NCBI GenBank assembly: GCA_030599515.1
Contig: JAUVNV010000056.1
Location: forward strand, 1-12,056
DNA length: 12,056 nucleotides
Direction: 5' to 3'
Origin: Acidimicrobiia bacterium
GTDB taxonomy: Bacteria > Actinomycetota > Acidimicrobiia > Spongiisociales > UBA5794
Part shown: positions 1 through 4,999 of the stretch, piece after piece
How the letters are laid out: each line of letters opens with the position of its first letter
How positions within the stretch are numbered: position 1 is the stretch's first letter
Translations under genes and position numbers: made by a program
Notes under the pieces: generated by a model
Database searches by the model: none
What the model was told of the DNA's origin: nothing
Seen by the model: the letters and a program-made list of their open reading frames with translations, nothing else

Positions 1-932
1 AGGCGCCCAAGCCCACCCTTGGTGCCGACCCAGACGACTCCGTCCTCGGCAACCGCTATCGCCGTCACGCGATCGTGCGGCAGACCGTCCGCGACTGTGA
101 AGGCAGTCCAGGCCCCGTCGACGAGTCGAGCGAGTCCGCCGCTCGTCCCTGCCCACACGGTGCCGTCGTCTCCAACGGCGACCGCATTCACCCAGTGACC
201 GGGGAGACCATCGGCGCCGGTATAGATGGTCCATTTGTCGCCGTCGAGGTGGCCCAGGCCTTCTCTGGTCGCGACCCACACGGTCTCGTCATCGCCGATC
301 GCTATCGAGTTGACCCAGTTGTCGGGAAGACCGTCGGCGATCGTGTACGCCGTCCACTCCTCGCTGTCGAAGGTGCTCAGTCCGCCGTTCGTACCGACCC
401 ACGGAGTCCCGTCGGAAGCGAACACGAGCGCCGTAATCCGGCTGTTGGGGAGACCGTCCTCGGTGGTGACGCTCGTCCACGAACCGTCGGCGTTGAGGCG
501 ATTCAGTCCGAAGATCGTGCCGAGCCACACGGATTCGTCGGGGTCAATCGCCACCGCGTTGATCCAGTTGGTTTCGAGGCCCTCCTCGATGCCGAACCTC
601 GTCCACACCGGGTCGTTGAACTCGCCTGCACCGTAGTTCGTCCCGATCCACACGACACCGTCGTCGGCGACCGCGACCGTGTTCACCAGATCGTTTGGAA
701 GGCCGTCGAGCGATTGGTAGTTCGTCCACGCCTCGGCGGCGAGGTGACCGAGGCCGTCGTTGGTGCCGACCCAGAGGCTCCCGTCGGGGCCGACTGCGAG
801 CGACGTCACCCAGTTGTTCGGGATCGCAGGCGGGAGGTCGTCAGGGGTGGCACCGCCGGACGAGCAACCGGCGGTCAGAACGGCTGCTGCAAGAACGGCG
901 GTGAAGAGAGGGGCTCTCCTAATAGCCGCCAC
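1..932 (-). CDS. Beta-propeller repeat lipoprotein, 3' end outside the window
   Basis: Secreted, lipid-anchored repeat protein; no catalytic function can be assigned. The start is the GTG at 932. The same frame has a stop at 963-965 and no other usual start before the signal peptide. The N-terminus has arginines at 5-6, a hydrophobic stretch at about 9-21 and the lipobox LTAGC with Cys23. The remaining roughly 285 visible residues are tandem units of about 41-42 residues. Each carries a core like VWVGTxGGL, then a W-T-(Y/F) step and an (A/E)DGLP turn; seven such cores are visible. This resembles the two-component-regulator propeller repeats (Reg_prop type) found in sensor ectodomains and in stand-alone lipoproteins. 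There is no stop before the left edge, so a further domain downstream is possible. The start overlaps the end of the upstream PPOX gene by 14 bases, which suggests translational coupling. Ligand or partner binding is inference. Confidence 0.8.
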   Translation of the reverse strand, partial: MAAIRRAPLFTAVLAAAVLTAGCSSGGATPDDLPPAIPNNWVTSLAVGPDGSLWVGTNDGLGHLAAEAWTNYQSLDGLPNDLVNTVAVADDGVVWIGTNYGAGEFNDPVWTRFGIEEGLETNWINAVAIDPDESVWLGTIFGLNRLNADGSWTSVTTEDGLPNSRITALVFASDGTPWVGTNGGLSTFDSEEWTAYTIADGLPDNWVNSIAIGDDETVWVATREGLGHLDGDKWTIYTGADGLPGHWVNAVAVGDDGTVWAGTSGGLARLVDGAWTAFTVADGLPHDRVTAIAVAEDGVVWVGTKGGLGR

Positions 933-1395
933 CGATCTTGCGGTGATCCCAGGATGCGGTCTTCACCGGTTCCACGATGACAGCGGTGTTCTTCGACGCG
1001 AATCGGCCGAAGGCCGCGTCGAGGTCCTCTTCGGAGAGCTCGACCGGCTCCGGTCCAACCATCGCGTACTTGGCAGCGAGGCGCCCATAGATGGCAAGGA
1101 CGTAGGCCGGGTCCTCGATCAGACGGGCCTCAGCCTTGATCATCACTCCTCTGAGTTCCTCGTAGGCGTCTCCGTCTTCGGCCAGGACGGTGAGACGGGG
1201 ATCACGTTGGAGGTTCAGGATCTTCTGTGATCTGGTGAACGAACGGAAGACGATCCGTTCGTCCTCCATCACGAACCACATCGGAGCGAGATGCGGCCAA
1301 CCGTTGCTGCCGATCGTGGCTACTTCGAGGATCGCGGTCTCGTCGAGAAAGGCGGTGATTTCCCCGCCGGTCATGGTGATGTCCTTGCGCGCCAT
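919..1395 (-). CDS. PPOX-class split-barrel flavin/F420-binding protein
   Basis: Pyridoxamine-5'-phosphate-oxidase-like fold of the type often annotated as PPOX-class F420-dependent enzyme; the substrate is unknown. In the 158-residue product the opening ITAFLDETAILEVATIG (about 13-29), the turn NGWPHLAPMWF (31-41) and SFTRSQKILNLQRDPR (52-67, with Lys58 and Asn61) are family hallmarks of the cofactor-binding barrel. I chose the ATG at 1395 because family members commonly begin with a basic MARxD stretch and because TACCGT lies 7 bases upstream, fitting a leaderless mRNA. An ATG at 1374 with AAGGA 7 bases upstream is a real alternative, and a start at 1461 is possible but unlikely. The last 14 bases overlap the propeller lipoprotein start. 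The use of F420 rather than FMN or heme is inference. Confidence 0.85.
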   Translation of the reverse strand: MARKDITMTGGEITAFLDETAILEVATIGSNGWPHLAPMWFVMEDERIVFRSFTRSQKILNLQRDPRLTVLAEDGDAYEELRGVMIKAEARLIEDPAYVLAIYGRLAAKYAMVGPEPVELSEEDLDAAFGRFASKNTAVIVEPVKTASWDHRKIGGGY

Positions 1396-1402
1396 GGGAG
1401 CA

Positions 1403-1408
1403 ACGGTA
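1403..1408 (-). promoter_or_regulatory. Candidate -10 box for a leaderless PPOX mRNA
   Basis: Read on the minus strand this is TACCGT, followed by 7 bases and then the ATG at 1395. That spacing would put the transcription start on or next to the ATG. No Shine-Dalgarno sequence precedes this ATG and no clear -35 box is visible, so the call rests on spacing alone. Confidence 0.35.
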
Positions 1409-1501
1409 ACGCACCGGCTGGCGCGGTCGTCCATCGGCTCGTCGCTGTCGGCCCGGAACACGAATGCGACCGCTAGCGTTCATGGTGAAGCGTTCGGGCA
1501 C

Positions 1502-1522
1502 GGGCGACCCTTCTGGGCGACC
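1502..1522. repeat. 8-bp direct repeat upstream of panB
   Basis: GGGCGACC occurs at 1502-1509 and again at 1515-1522, a 13-bp period, in the 201-bp divergent intergenic region between the PPOX gene and panB. It lies 75-95 bases before the panB start and could be a pair of regulator half-sites. In GC-rich DNA an 8-bp repeat can also be chance. I see no convincing promoter hexamers for panB; TAGCGT at 1474-1479 is the best -10-like match. Confidence 0.3.
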
Positions 1523-1561
1523 GAGGCCGGAGCGGACGCCATTCCAATGCTGCGACGCGTC

Positions 1562-1581
1562 CCCCAACCCGGAGGGTGGGG
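1562..1581 (+). promoter_or_regulatory. GC-rich hairpin immediately before the panB ribosome binding site
   Basis: CCCC (1562-1565) pairs with GGGG (1578-1581), A1566 with T1577, and CCC (1568-1570) with GGG (1574-1576). One A is bulged and the loop is GGA. The stem ends one base before the GAGAGGAG Shine-Dalgarno sequence (1583-1590). It could hold the site open or modulate initiation. It is not a terminator, because no T-run follows and the gene follows directly. Confidence 0.4.
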
Positions 1582-1596
1582 AGAGAGGAGCAATCG

Positions 1597-2460
1597 ATGA
1601 GCAAGGTCACAGCGCCGGAGATCCGCGCCCGAAAGGGCGGGGCGAAGATCCGGATGGTCACGGCCTACGACTACCCGACGGCAAGGATCGCGGATCGGGC
1701 GGGCGCGGACATCATCCTCGTCGGCGACTCGGTCGCCAACGTCGTTCTCGGTCACACCGACACGCTCTCTGTCGACACGGAGGTGATGGTCCACCACACC
1801 GCAGCCGTCACGCGGGCCGCACCCGACGCCCTCGTCGTCGGAGACATGCCGTGGATGAGTTTTCACGTGTCGCCCGAAGACACGGTGCGCAATGCTGCCC
1901 GACTCGTTCGCGAAGGTGGTGCCGCTGCTGTGAAGATTGAAGGAGGTCGCAAGCGCCTCGGCGTGCTCGCCGCCGTGCTCGCCGCAGAGATTCCGGTCAT
2001 GGGCCACCTCGGCCTCACCCCCCAGTCCGTGCACGCGATGGGCGGTTACCGGTTGCAGGGCAAGGAAGTCCACGCCGCATACGAGATGATCAGCGACGCG
2101 CAAGCCCTCGCCGATGCCGGGGTATTCGCCATCGTTCTCGAAGGCGTGCCCGACCGGGTGGCGCAGATCGTCACCGCCGAAGTGCCGGTTCCGACGATCG
2201 GGATCGGCGCCGGCGCCGGATGTGACGGACAGGTTCTCGTCATGCATGACGTCCTGGGCCTTGGCGGAGGGGAGTACCTCCCGAAGTTCGTGCGGCCGTA
2301 TGCAAGCCTCGCCGACGACGCCGTTGGAGCCCTCGAACGGTTCTTCGACGACGTGGAGTCCGGGGCGTTCCCGTCGGCGGACGAGACCTATCACATGCCG
2401 GACGAGTCGTTCGAGATCCTGCGAGATCTCGTTGACTTGGAGTCGCGCGTCGACCGCTGA
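1597..2460 (+). CDS. panB: 3-methyl-2-oxobutanoate hydroxymethyltransferase
   Basis: First committed step of pantothenate (CoA) synthesis: it transfers a hydroxymethyl group from 5,10-methylene-tetrahydrofolate to alpha-ketoisovalerate, giving ketopantoate, in the cytosol. The 287-residue product is slightly longer than E. coli PanB and spans the whole TIM barrel. Visible family motifs are VGDS with Asp44 and VVGDMPW with Asp83 (Mg2+ ligands), VKIEGG with Lys113 and Glu115, GHLGLTPQS at 136-144, and VLEGVP with the catalytic Glu182. The ATG at 1597 follows GAGAGGAG by 6 bases; the in-frame GTG at 1576 lies inside the leader hairpin and is less likely. The DUF192 gene follows on the same strand. 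Other pan genes are not in the window, so panB is separated from them here. Confidence 0.97.
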   Translation: MSKVTAPEIRARKGGAKIRMVTAYDYPTARIADRAGADIILVGDSVANVVLGHTDTLSVDTEVMVHHTAAVTRAAPDALVVGDMPWMSFHVSPEDTVRNAARLVREGGAAAVKIEGGRKRLGVLAAVLAAEIPVMGHLGLTPQSVHAMGGYRLQGKEVHAAYEMISDAQALADAGVFAIVLEGVPDRVAQIVTAEVPVPTIGIGAGAGCDGQVLVMHDVLGLGGGEYLPKFVRPYASLADDAVGALERFFDDVESGAFPSADETYHMPDESFEILRDLVDLESRVDR

Positions 2461-2489
2461 TCGTGGAGCACGGTAGGTTCCGGACCGTG

Positions 2490-2939
2490 ATGCTCCGTTC
2501 GTTCCTGCTCGTCGTGGCCCTGTGCCTTGTGATCACCGCCTGCGGATCGGGCGATCCGGCCGGACTGGAAGGGTTCGACTCGGCGACGATCACAATCGAC
2601 GGGCGGGAGTTGGTAGTAGCGGTCGCCGACACGCCGGCTCTGCGGTCACAGGGCCTGATGGGCGTGACCGACCTCGGAGGCCTCGATGGCATGTTGTTCG
2701 TCTTCGAGGAGACCACGGATGTCGGGTTCTGGATGAAGGACACGCTGATCGCCCTCGACATCGCCTTCTTCGACGCCGGTGGCGGCGTCTTCGTCGATGC
2801 TTTCACGATGGAACCGTGCGCCGGGGATCCGTGCCCGGCGTATCCCCCGTCCGGCGAATACCGATACGCGTTGGAGGCTCCGGCAGGAGACCTGGGCTTC
2901 GTGGGGGAAGGGTCGGTCCTCGAACCCGCTGAGCGCTGA
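2490..2939 (+). CDS. DUF192 family lipoprotein
   Basis: Small exported protein of the DUF192 family, whose biochemical role is not established. The product has 149 residues. A hydrophobic signal segment at about 5-17 ends in the lipobox VITAC with Cys18, and a single DUF192 domain follows at about 31-145. Hallmarks are RSQGLMGVTDL (52-62), DGMLFVFE (66-73), VGFWMKDTLIALDIAFFD (78-95) and a paired-cysteine turn EPCAGDPCPAY (Cys110, Cys115), then the closing YALEAPAGD. I took the ATG at 2490 because it puts a short basic n-region in front of the signal segment. A GTG at 2463, two bases after the panB stop, would add nine residues. The closeness to panB suggests a shared transcript, but no functional link to pantothenate synthesis is known to me. 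Confidence 0.88.
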   Translation: MLRSFLLVVALCLVITACGSGDPAGLEGFDSATITIDGRELVVAVADTPALRSQGLMGVTDLGGLDGMLFVFEETTDVGFWMKDTLIALDIAFFDAGGGVFVDAFTMEPCAGDPCPAYPPSGEYRYALEAPAGDLGFVGEGSVLEPAER

Positions 2940-2940
2940 G

Positions 2941-3066
2941 TGCGATCGTTTGTGGCTACGAACGCGATAGTCATCGTTGTAGACGCAAACGACGGTCGAT
3001 CTGTCGCTGCCTGCGATCGCTTGTGCCTAGAGCCATGATTATCAGTGTCGTAGACACAAGAGATGG
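2941..3066. repeat. Two 55-bp imperfect palindromes in direct repeat (period 71 bp)
   Basis: Unit A (2941-2995) and unit B (3012-3066) align without gaps at about 38 of 55 positions by eye. Identical blocks are TGCGATCG, TTGTG, CTA, GTAGAC and CAA. Each unit is itself an inverted repeat. In A, TCGTTTG (2946-2952) pairs with CAAACGA (2986-2992), CTAC (2956-2959) with GTAG (2979-2982), and AACG with CGTT. In B, CTTGTG (3020-3025) pairs with CACAAG (3055-3060), CTA with TAG, and TGAT (3036-3039) with ATCA (3041-3044). This gives four copies of a core near TTGTGNCTAC in alternating orientation. They fill the start of the 291-bp gap between the DUF192 gene and rpsF. No T-run follows, so they do not look like intrinsic terminators. 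They could be paired operators or copies of a dispersed genomic repeat. Confidence 0.75.
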
Positions 3067-3107
3067 AAGAGTGGGCCGGGTCCCGGCGGCTACCAGACGG
3101 CTCGGGG

Positions 3108-3113
3108 TACACT
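3108..3113 (+). promoter_or_regulatory. Candidate -10 box of the rpsF operon
   Basis: TACACT fits the TANNNT pattern and lies 118 bases before the rpsF start. It would give a leader of about 110 nucleotides that includes the whole hairpin region at 3181-3214. No recognisable -35 box is present (GC-rich sequence at the expected place), so this is only the best candidate between the palindromes and the leader hairpins. Confidence 0.3.
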
Positions 3114-3180
3114 CCCCGCCGTACACCGCCGTCCGGATACCGGAGCGGCGACGAATGCGGCCCTTGGGCTGCCAGATCCT

Positions 3181-3214
3181 GTCCCTTCGGGGACCGTTCG
3201 CAACGCGAATGTCC
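3181..3214 (+). promoter_or_regulatory. rpsF leader: S6:S18-binding-like CCG-bulge hairpin with a competing UUCG hairpin
   Basis: One fold pairs GGA (3191-3193) with TCC (3212-3214), leaves CCG (3194-3196) in an internal bulge opposite TG, and closes TTCGC (3197-3201) on GCGAA (3205-3209) with an AAC loop. A CCG bulge between a stem and a hairpin, in the 5' UTR of an rpsF-rpsR operon, is the published description of the S6:S18 complex-binding motif, which imitates the protein's 16S rRNA site. The fold ends exactly where the AGAGGAG Shine-Dalgarno (3215-3221) begins. A second fold, GTCCC (3181-3185) with GGGAC (3190-3194) around a TTCG tetraloop, uses the same GGAC strand, so the two exclude each other. 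Autoregulation by S6:S18 is inferred from family knowledge; the switch is my inference. Confidence 0.6.
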
Positions 3215-3230
3215 AGAGGAGTTGATATCG

Positions 3231-3524
3231 ATGCGCTCTTACGAGCTGATGATCATCCACCGGCCAGACATGGTCGAATCGGATGTCCGCAAGCAGGTCG
3301 AGGAAGTCTCCGCGACGATCGACACCAGCGGAAAAGTTACCGGGACGGATTTCTGGGGGAAGCGCCGCTTCGCCTACGAGATCGACCACATGAACGAGGG
3401 CTACTACTCCGTCCTCGATTTCGAGGGCGAGACCGTCCTCGTCGACGCGCTCGGTCACGCGCTTTCGCTCTCCGACGCCGTTATCCGTCACAAGATCATT
3501 CGAAGGACAGATCGAGAGGGTTGA
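3231..3524 (+). CDS. rpsF: Small ribosomal subunit protein bS6
   Basis: Primary-binding partner of S18 in the platform of the 30S subunit. The 97-residue product covers the full ferredoxin-like bS6 fold. It begins MRSYELMIIHRPDM, followed by the family stretches FWGKRRFAYEIDHMNEGYYSVLDFE (about 42-66, with the usual Gly-Lys-Arg-Arg strand) and the C-terminal helix and tail LSDAVIRHKIIRRTD. The ATG at 3231 has AGAGGAG nine bases upstream; the longer in-frame extension back to about 3063 is not bS6-like. It is the first gene of rpsF-ssb-rpsR-rplI. Expression is probably set by the leader hairpin directly upstream. Confidence 0.97.
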   Translation: MRSYELMIIHRPDMVESDVRKQVEEVSATIDTSGKVTGTDFWGKRRFAYEIDHMNEGYYSVLDFEGETVLVDALGHALSLSDAVIRHKIIRRTDREG

Positions 3525-3583
3525 ATTCTGTCACACGCTCCCCTCATGATGCGGGGGGTAGGGGAAGAGAGAAGAGAGAGAAC

Positions 3584-4036
3584 ATGAGCAATGTGAACAG
3601 TGTGACCTTGATCGGCAACCTCGTCGAAGATCCGGAACTCCGATTCACCCCGAGCGGTGTCGCGATGACCAAAGTGCGATTCGCCGTGAACAAGCGCTAT
3701 CAGAGCCAGGGCGAGTGGAAAGAAGAGACGAGTTTCTTCGGCGGCACGTGCTGGCGCGACCTGGGCGAGAACGTGGCAGAGTCCCTCACCAGGGGGATGC
3801 GCGTCATCGTTGTCGGTGAGTTGCAGCAGCGCTCCTGGGAGACCCAGGAGGGCGACAAGCGGTCGATCATCGAGATCGACATCAAGGAGATCGGCCCGTC
3901 GATCCGGTGGGCCACCGCCACGGTCACCAAGACGCCCCGCGCCGACGGCGGCTGGTCGAACCAGGACCAGGGACAGAGCCAGCCTGCGGCCCCGGTCGCT
4001 CGCGAGAACCCCGGACCCGACGAGGCGCCTTTCTAA
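3584..4036 (+). CDS. ssb: Single-stranded DNA-binding protein
   Basis: Protects ssDNA in replication, recombination and repair and recruits partner proteins through its C-terminal tip. The 150-residue product has an OB fold at about 1-112: VNSVTLIGNLVEDPELRFTP at 4-23, the strand around SFFGGTCWRDLGENVAESL (50-68), RVIVVGELQQRSWE (73-86) and the actinobacterial-style EIGPSIRWATATVTKT (102-117). A short Gln/Pro-rich linker follows. The tip reads PDEAPF, a variant of the usual DDDIPF-type peptide that keeps the Pro-Phe end. The linker is short for an actinobacterial SSB. The ATG at 3584 follows a purine-rich GAGAGAGAA tract. A long upstream in-frame extension, back to about 3023, runs antiparallel to nothing known and is rejected. 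The gene lies 59 bases after rpsF, its standard place. Confidence 0.96.
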   Translation: MSNVNSVTLIGNLVEDPELRFTPSGVAMTKVRFAVNKRYQSQGEWKEETSFFGGTCWRDLGENVAESLTRGMRVIVVGELQQRSWETQEGDKRSIIEIDIKEIGPSIRWATATVTKTPRADGGWSNQDQGQSQPAAPVARENPGPDEAPF

Positions 4037-4048
4037 AGGAGAACATCG

Positions 4049-4318
4049 ATGGCAAAGACACGAAGTACACGAAGGAAACGGCGCCGCCCGTTCGAGGACA
4101 GTCGTCGACGGAAGCGCATCGTCTACCGCTTCAAAGAGGACGAGTTCGTCGACTACAAGGACATAGCGCTGCTGCGCAAGTTCATGTCCGATCGGAGCAA
4201 GATCCGTTCGCGCCGCGTTACCGGATTGAACGAGAAGCGTCAGCATCAGGTCGCCACGGCGATCAAGAACGCCCGTGAGATGGCCTTGCTGCCCTACATC
4301 GCGACGAGGCAGAAGTAA
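4049..4318 (+). CDS. rpsR: Small ribosomal subunit protein bS18, cysteine-free form
   Basis: Partner of S6 in the 30S platform. The 89-residue product has a strongly basic N-terminal arm (1-24), then the conserved FVDYKDIALLRKFMSDRSKIRSRRVTG core (33-59) and AIKNAREMALLPYIA (71-85). The zinc-type cysteines of the C-plus form (a CxxC near the N-terminus and a Cys after VTG) are absent: the arm reads RRRPFED and the turn VTGLNEK. This is therefore the C-minus type, known for several ribosomal proteins. A Zn-regulated C-plus paralogue elsewhere in the genome is possible but cannot be seen here. The Shine-Dalgarno AAAGGAG overlaps the ssb stop codon, so the two are tightly coupled. Confidence 0.96.
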   Translation: MAKTRSTRRKRRRPFEDSRRRKRIVYRFKEDEFVDYKDIALLRKFMSDRSKIRSRRVTGLNEKRQHQVATAIKNAREMALLPYIATRQK

Positions 4319-4764
4319 TGAAAGTGATTCTCACGAAGGACATTGCCGATCTCGGCAACAAAGGTGACGTTGTCGACGTCTCCGATGGATACGCTCGCAA
4401 CTACCTCGTTCCGAGATCGTTCGCTGTCAAGGCAACCGACGGGGCGCTCCGCCAGGCCGACTCGATGAAAGTTGCCCGCGAGGAAGCACTGCTGGCCGCC
4501 CGTCAAGAGGCAGAGGGCTATGCCCAGTCACTCACAGGGACCAGGGTCGTCGTAGCGGCTCGCGCCGGCGATGAGGGCAAGCTGTTCGGATCGATCGGCG
4601 ATGGCGACATCGCCGCGGCGATCTCGAAGTTCACCGGGATCGATGTCGATCGGAGGATCGTCCGGATCGAGGCCCCGATCAAGGAGATCGGCCTTCACGA
4701 GGTGATCCTCGAACCGCACTCTGAGGTCCAGTTCTCGGTTACGCTTGACGTGATTCCGGCGTAG
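4318..4764 (+). CDS. rplI: Large ribosomal subunit protein bL9
   Basis: Binds 23S rRNA near the base of the L1 stalk. The 148-residue product has the family's usual two-domain layout. The N-terminal RNA-binding domain reads MKVILTKDIADLGNKGDVVDVSDGYARNYLVPR, with the bL9 signature across about 13-40. A long connecting helix runs at about 41-75, and the C-terminal domain contains KLFGSIGDGDIAAAI and the closing HSEVQFSVTLDVIPA. Start and preceding stop share one base (TAATG), so translation is coupled to rpsR. It is the last gene of the operon: a strong terminator starts 24 bases after its stop. Confidence 0.97.
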   Translation: MKVILTKDIADLGNKGDVVDVSDGYARNYLVPRSFAVKATDGALRQADSMKVAREEALLAARQEAEGYAQSLTGTRVVVAARAGDEGKLFGSIGDGDIAAAISKFTGIDVDRRIVRIEAPIKEIGLHEVILEPHSEVQFSVTLDVIPA

Positions 4765-4788
4765 CTGGCGCCAACATGAAGTCGATTG

Positions 4789-4815
4789 GGGCCCGTCTCC
4801 GGACGGGCCCTTCTT
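4789..4815 (+). terminator. Intrinsic terminator after rplI
   Basis: GGGCCCGTC (4789-4797) and GACGGGCCC (4802-4810) form a perfect 9-bp GC-rich stem around a TCCG loop, followed by the T-rich TTCTT (4811-4815). It ends the rpsF-ssb-rpsR-rplI transcript and separates it from dnaB. Confidence 0.85.
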
Positions 4816-4857
4816 GCGGGCGACTGCGCGAAAACAAAGCCCGGTGCGCGGAAAACA

Positions 4858-4900
4858 GTCGGCCGGACCCGAGCCGTCCGACCGACCCGGGTCGTAGAAT
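4858..4900 (+). promoter_or_regulatory. Candidate dnaB promoter with nested inverted repeats
   Basis: GTCGG-C-CGGAC (4858-4868) pairs with GTCCG-A-CCGAC (4876-4886) around a 7-base loop with one mismatch. Overlapping it, CGACCCGGGTCG (4883-4894) is a perfect 12-bp palindrome that abuts TAGAAT (4895-4900), the best -10 box in the rplI-dnaB gap. The leader to the dnaB GTG would be about 90 nucleotides. No good -35 hexamer is seen; the hairpin occupies its place, which could mean an activator or repressor site. The rest of the 235-bp gap (4765-4999) holds only the rplI terminator and nothing else I can identify. Confidence 0.4.
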
Positions 4901-4999
4901 CGCCCTTCTTCTCGCGGCGCTGCGGTGTTCGGCGCGTTTCTGTCACACCCGCATGCGACGCTGATGATGACAGGCCGGGTGAGAACGAATGGAGGATCA

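Noticed and set aside
75..980. Plus-strand open frame of about 300 codons across the propeller gene
   Set aside because: Its product is repetitive and rich in Asp, Arg and Val without any recognisable domain. The minus strand gives a signal peptide, lipobox and regular propeller repeats. The plus frame is open because the repeats and GC bias keep stops out of the antisense.
2941..3066. Reading the paired palindromes as intrinsic terminators or a short CRISPR array
   Set aside because: No T-run follows either unit, and there are only two units, 38/55 alike, with no equal-length unique spacers and no cas genes nearby.
3023..3583. N-terminal extension of the ssb frame through rpsF
   Set aside because: It overlaps the whole of rpsF in another frame and shows no domain; the SSB fold begins exactly at the ATG at 3584, which has a purine-rich ribosome site.
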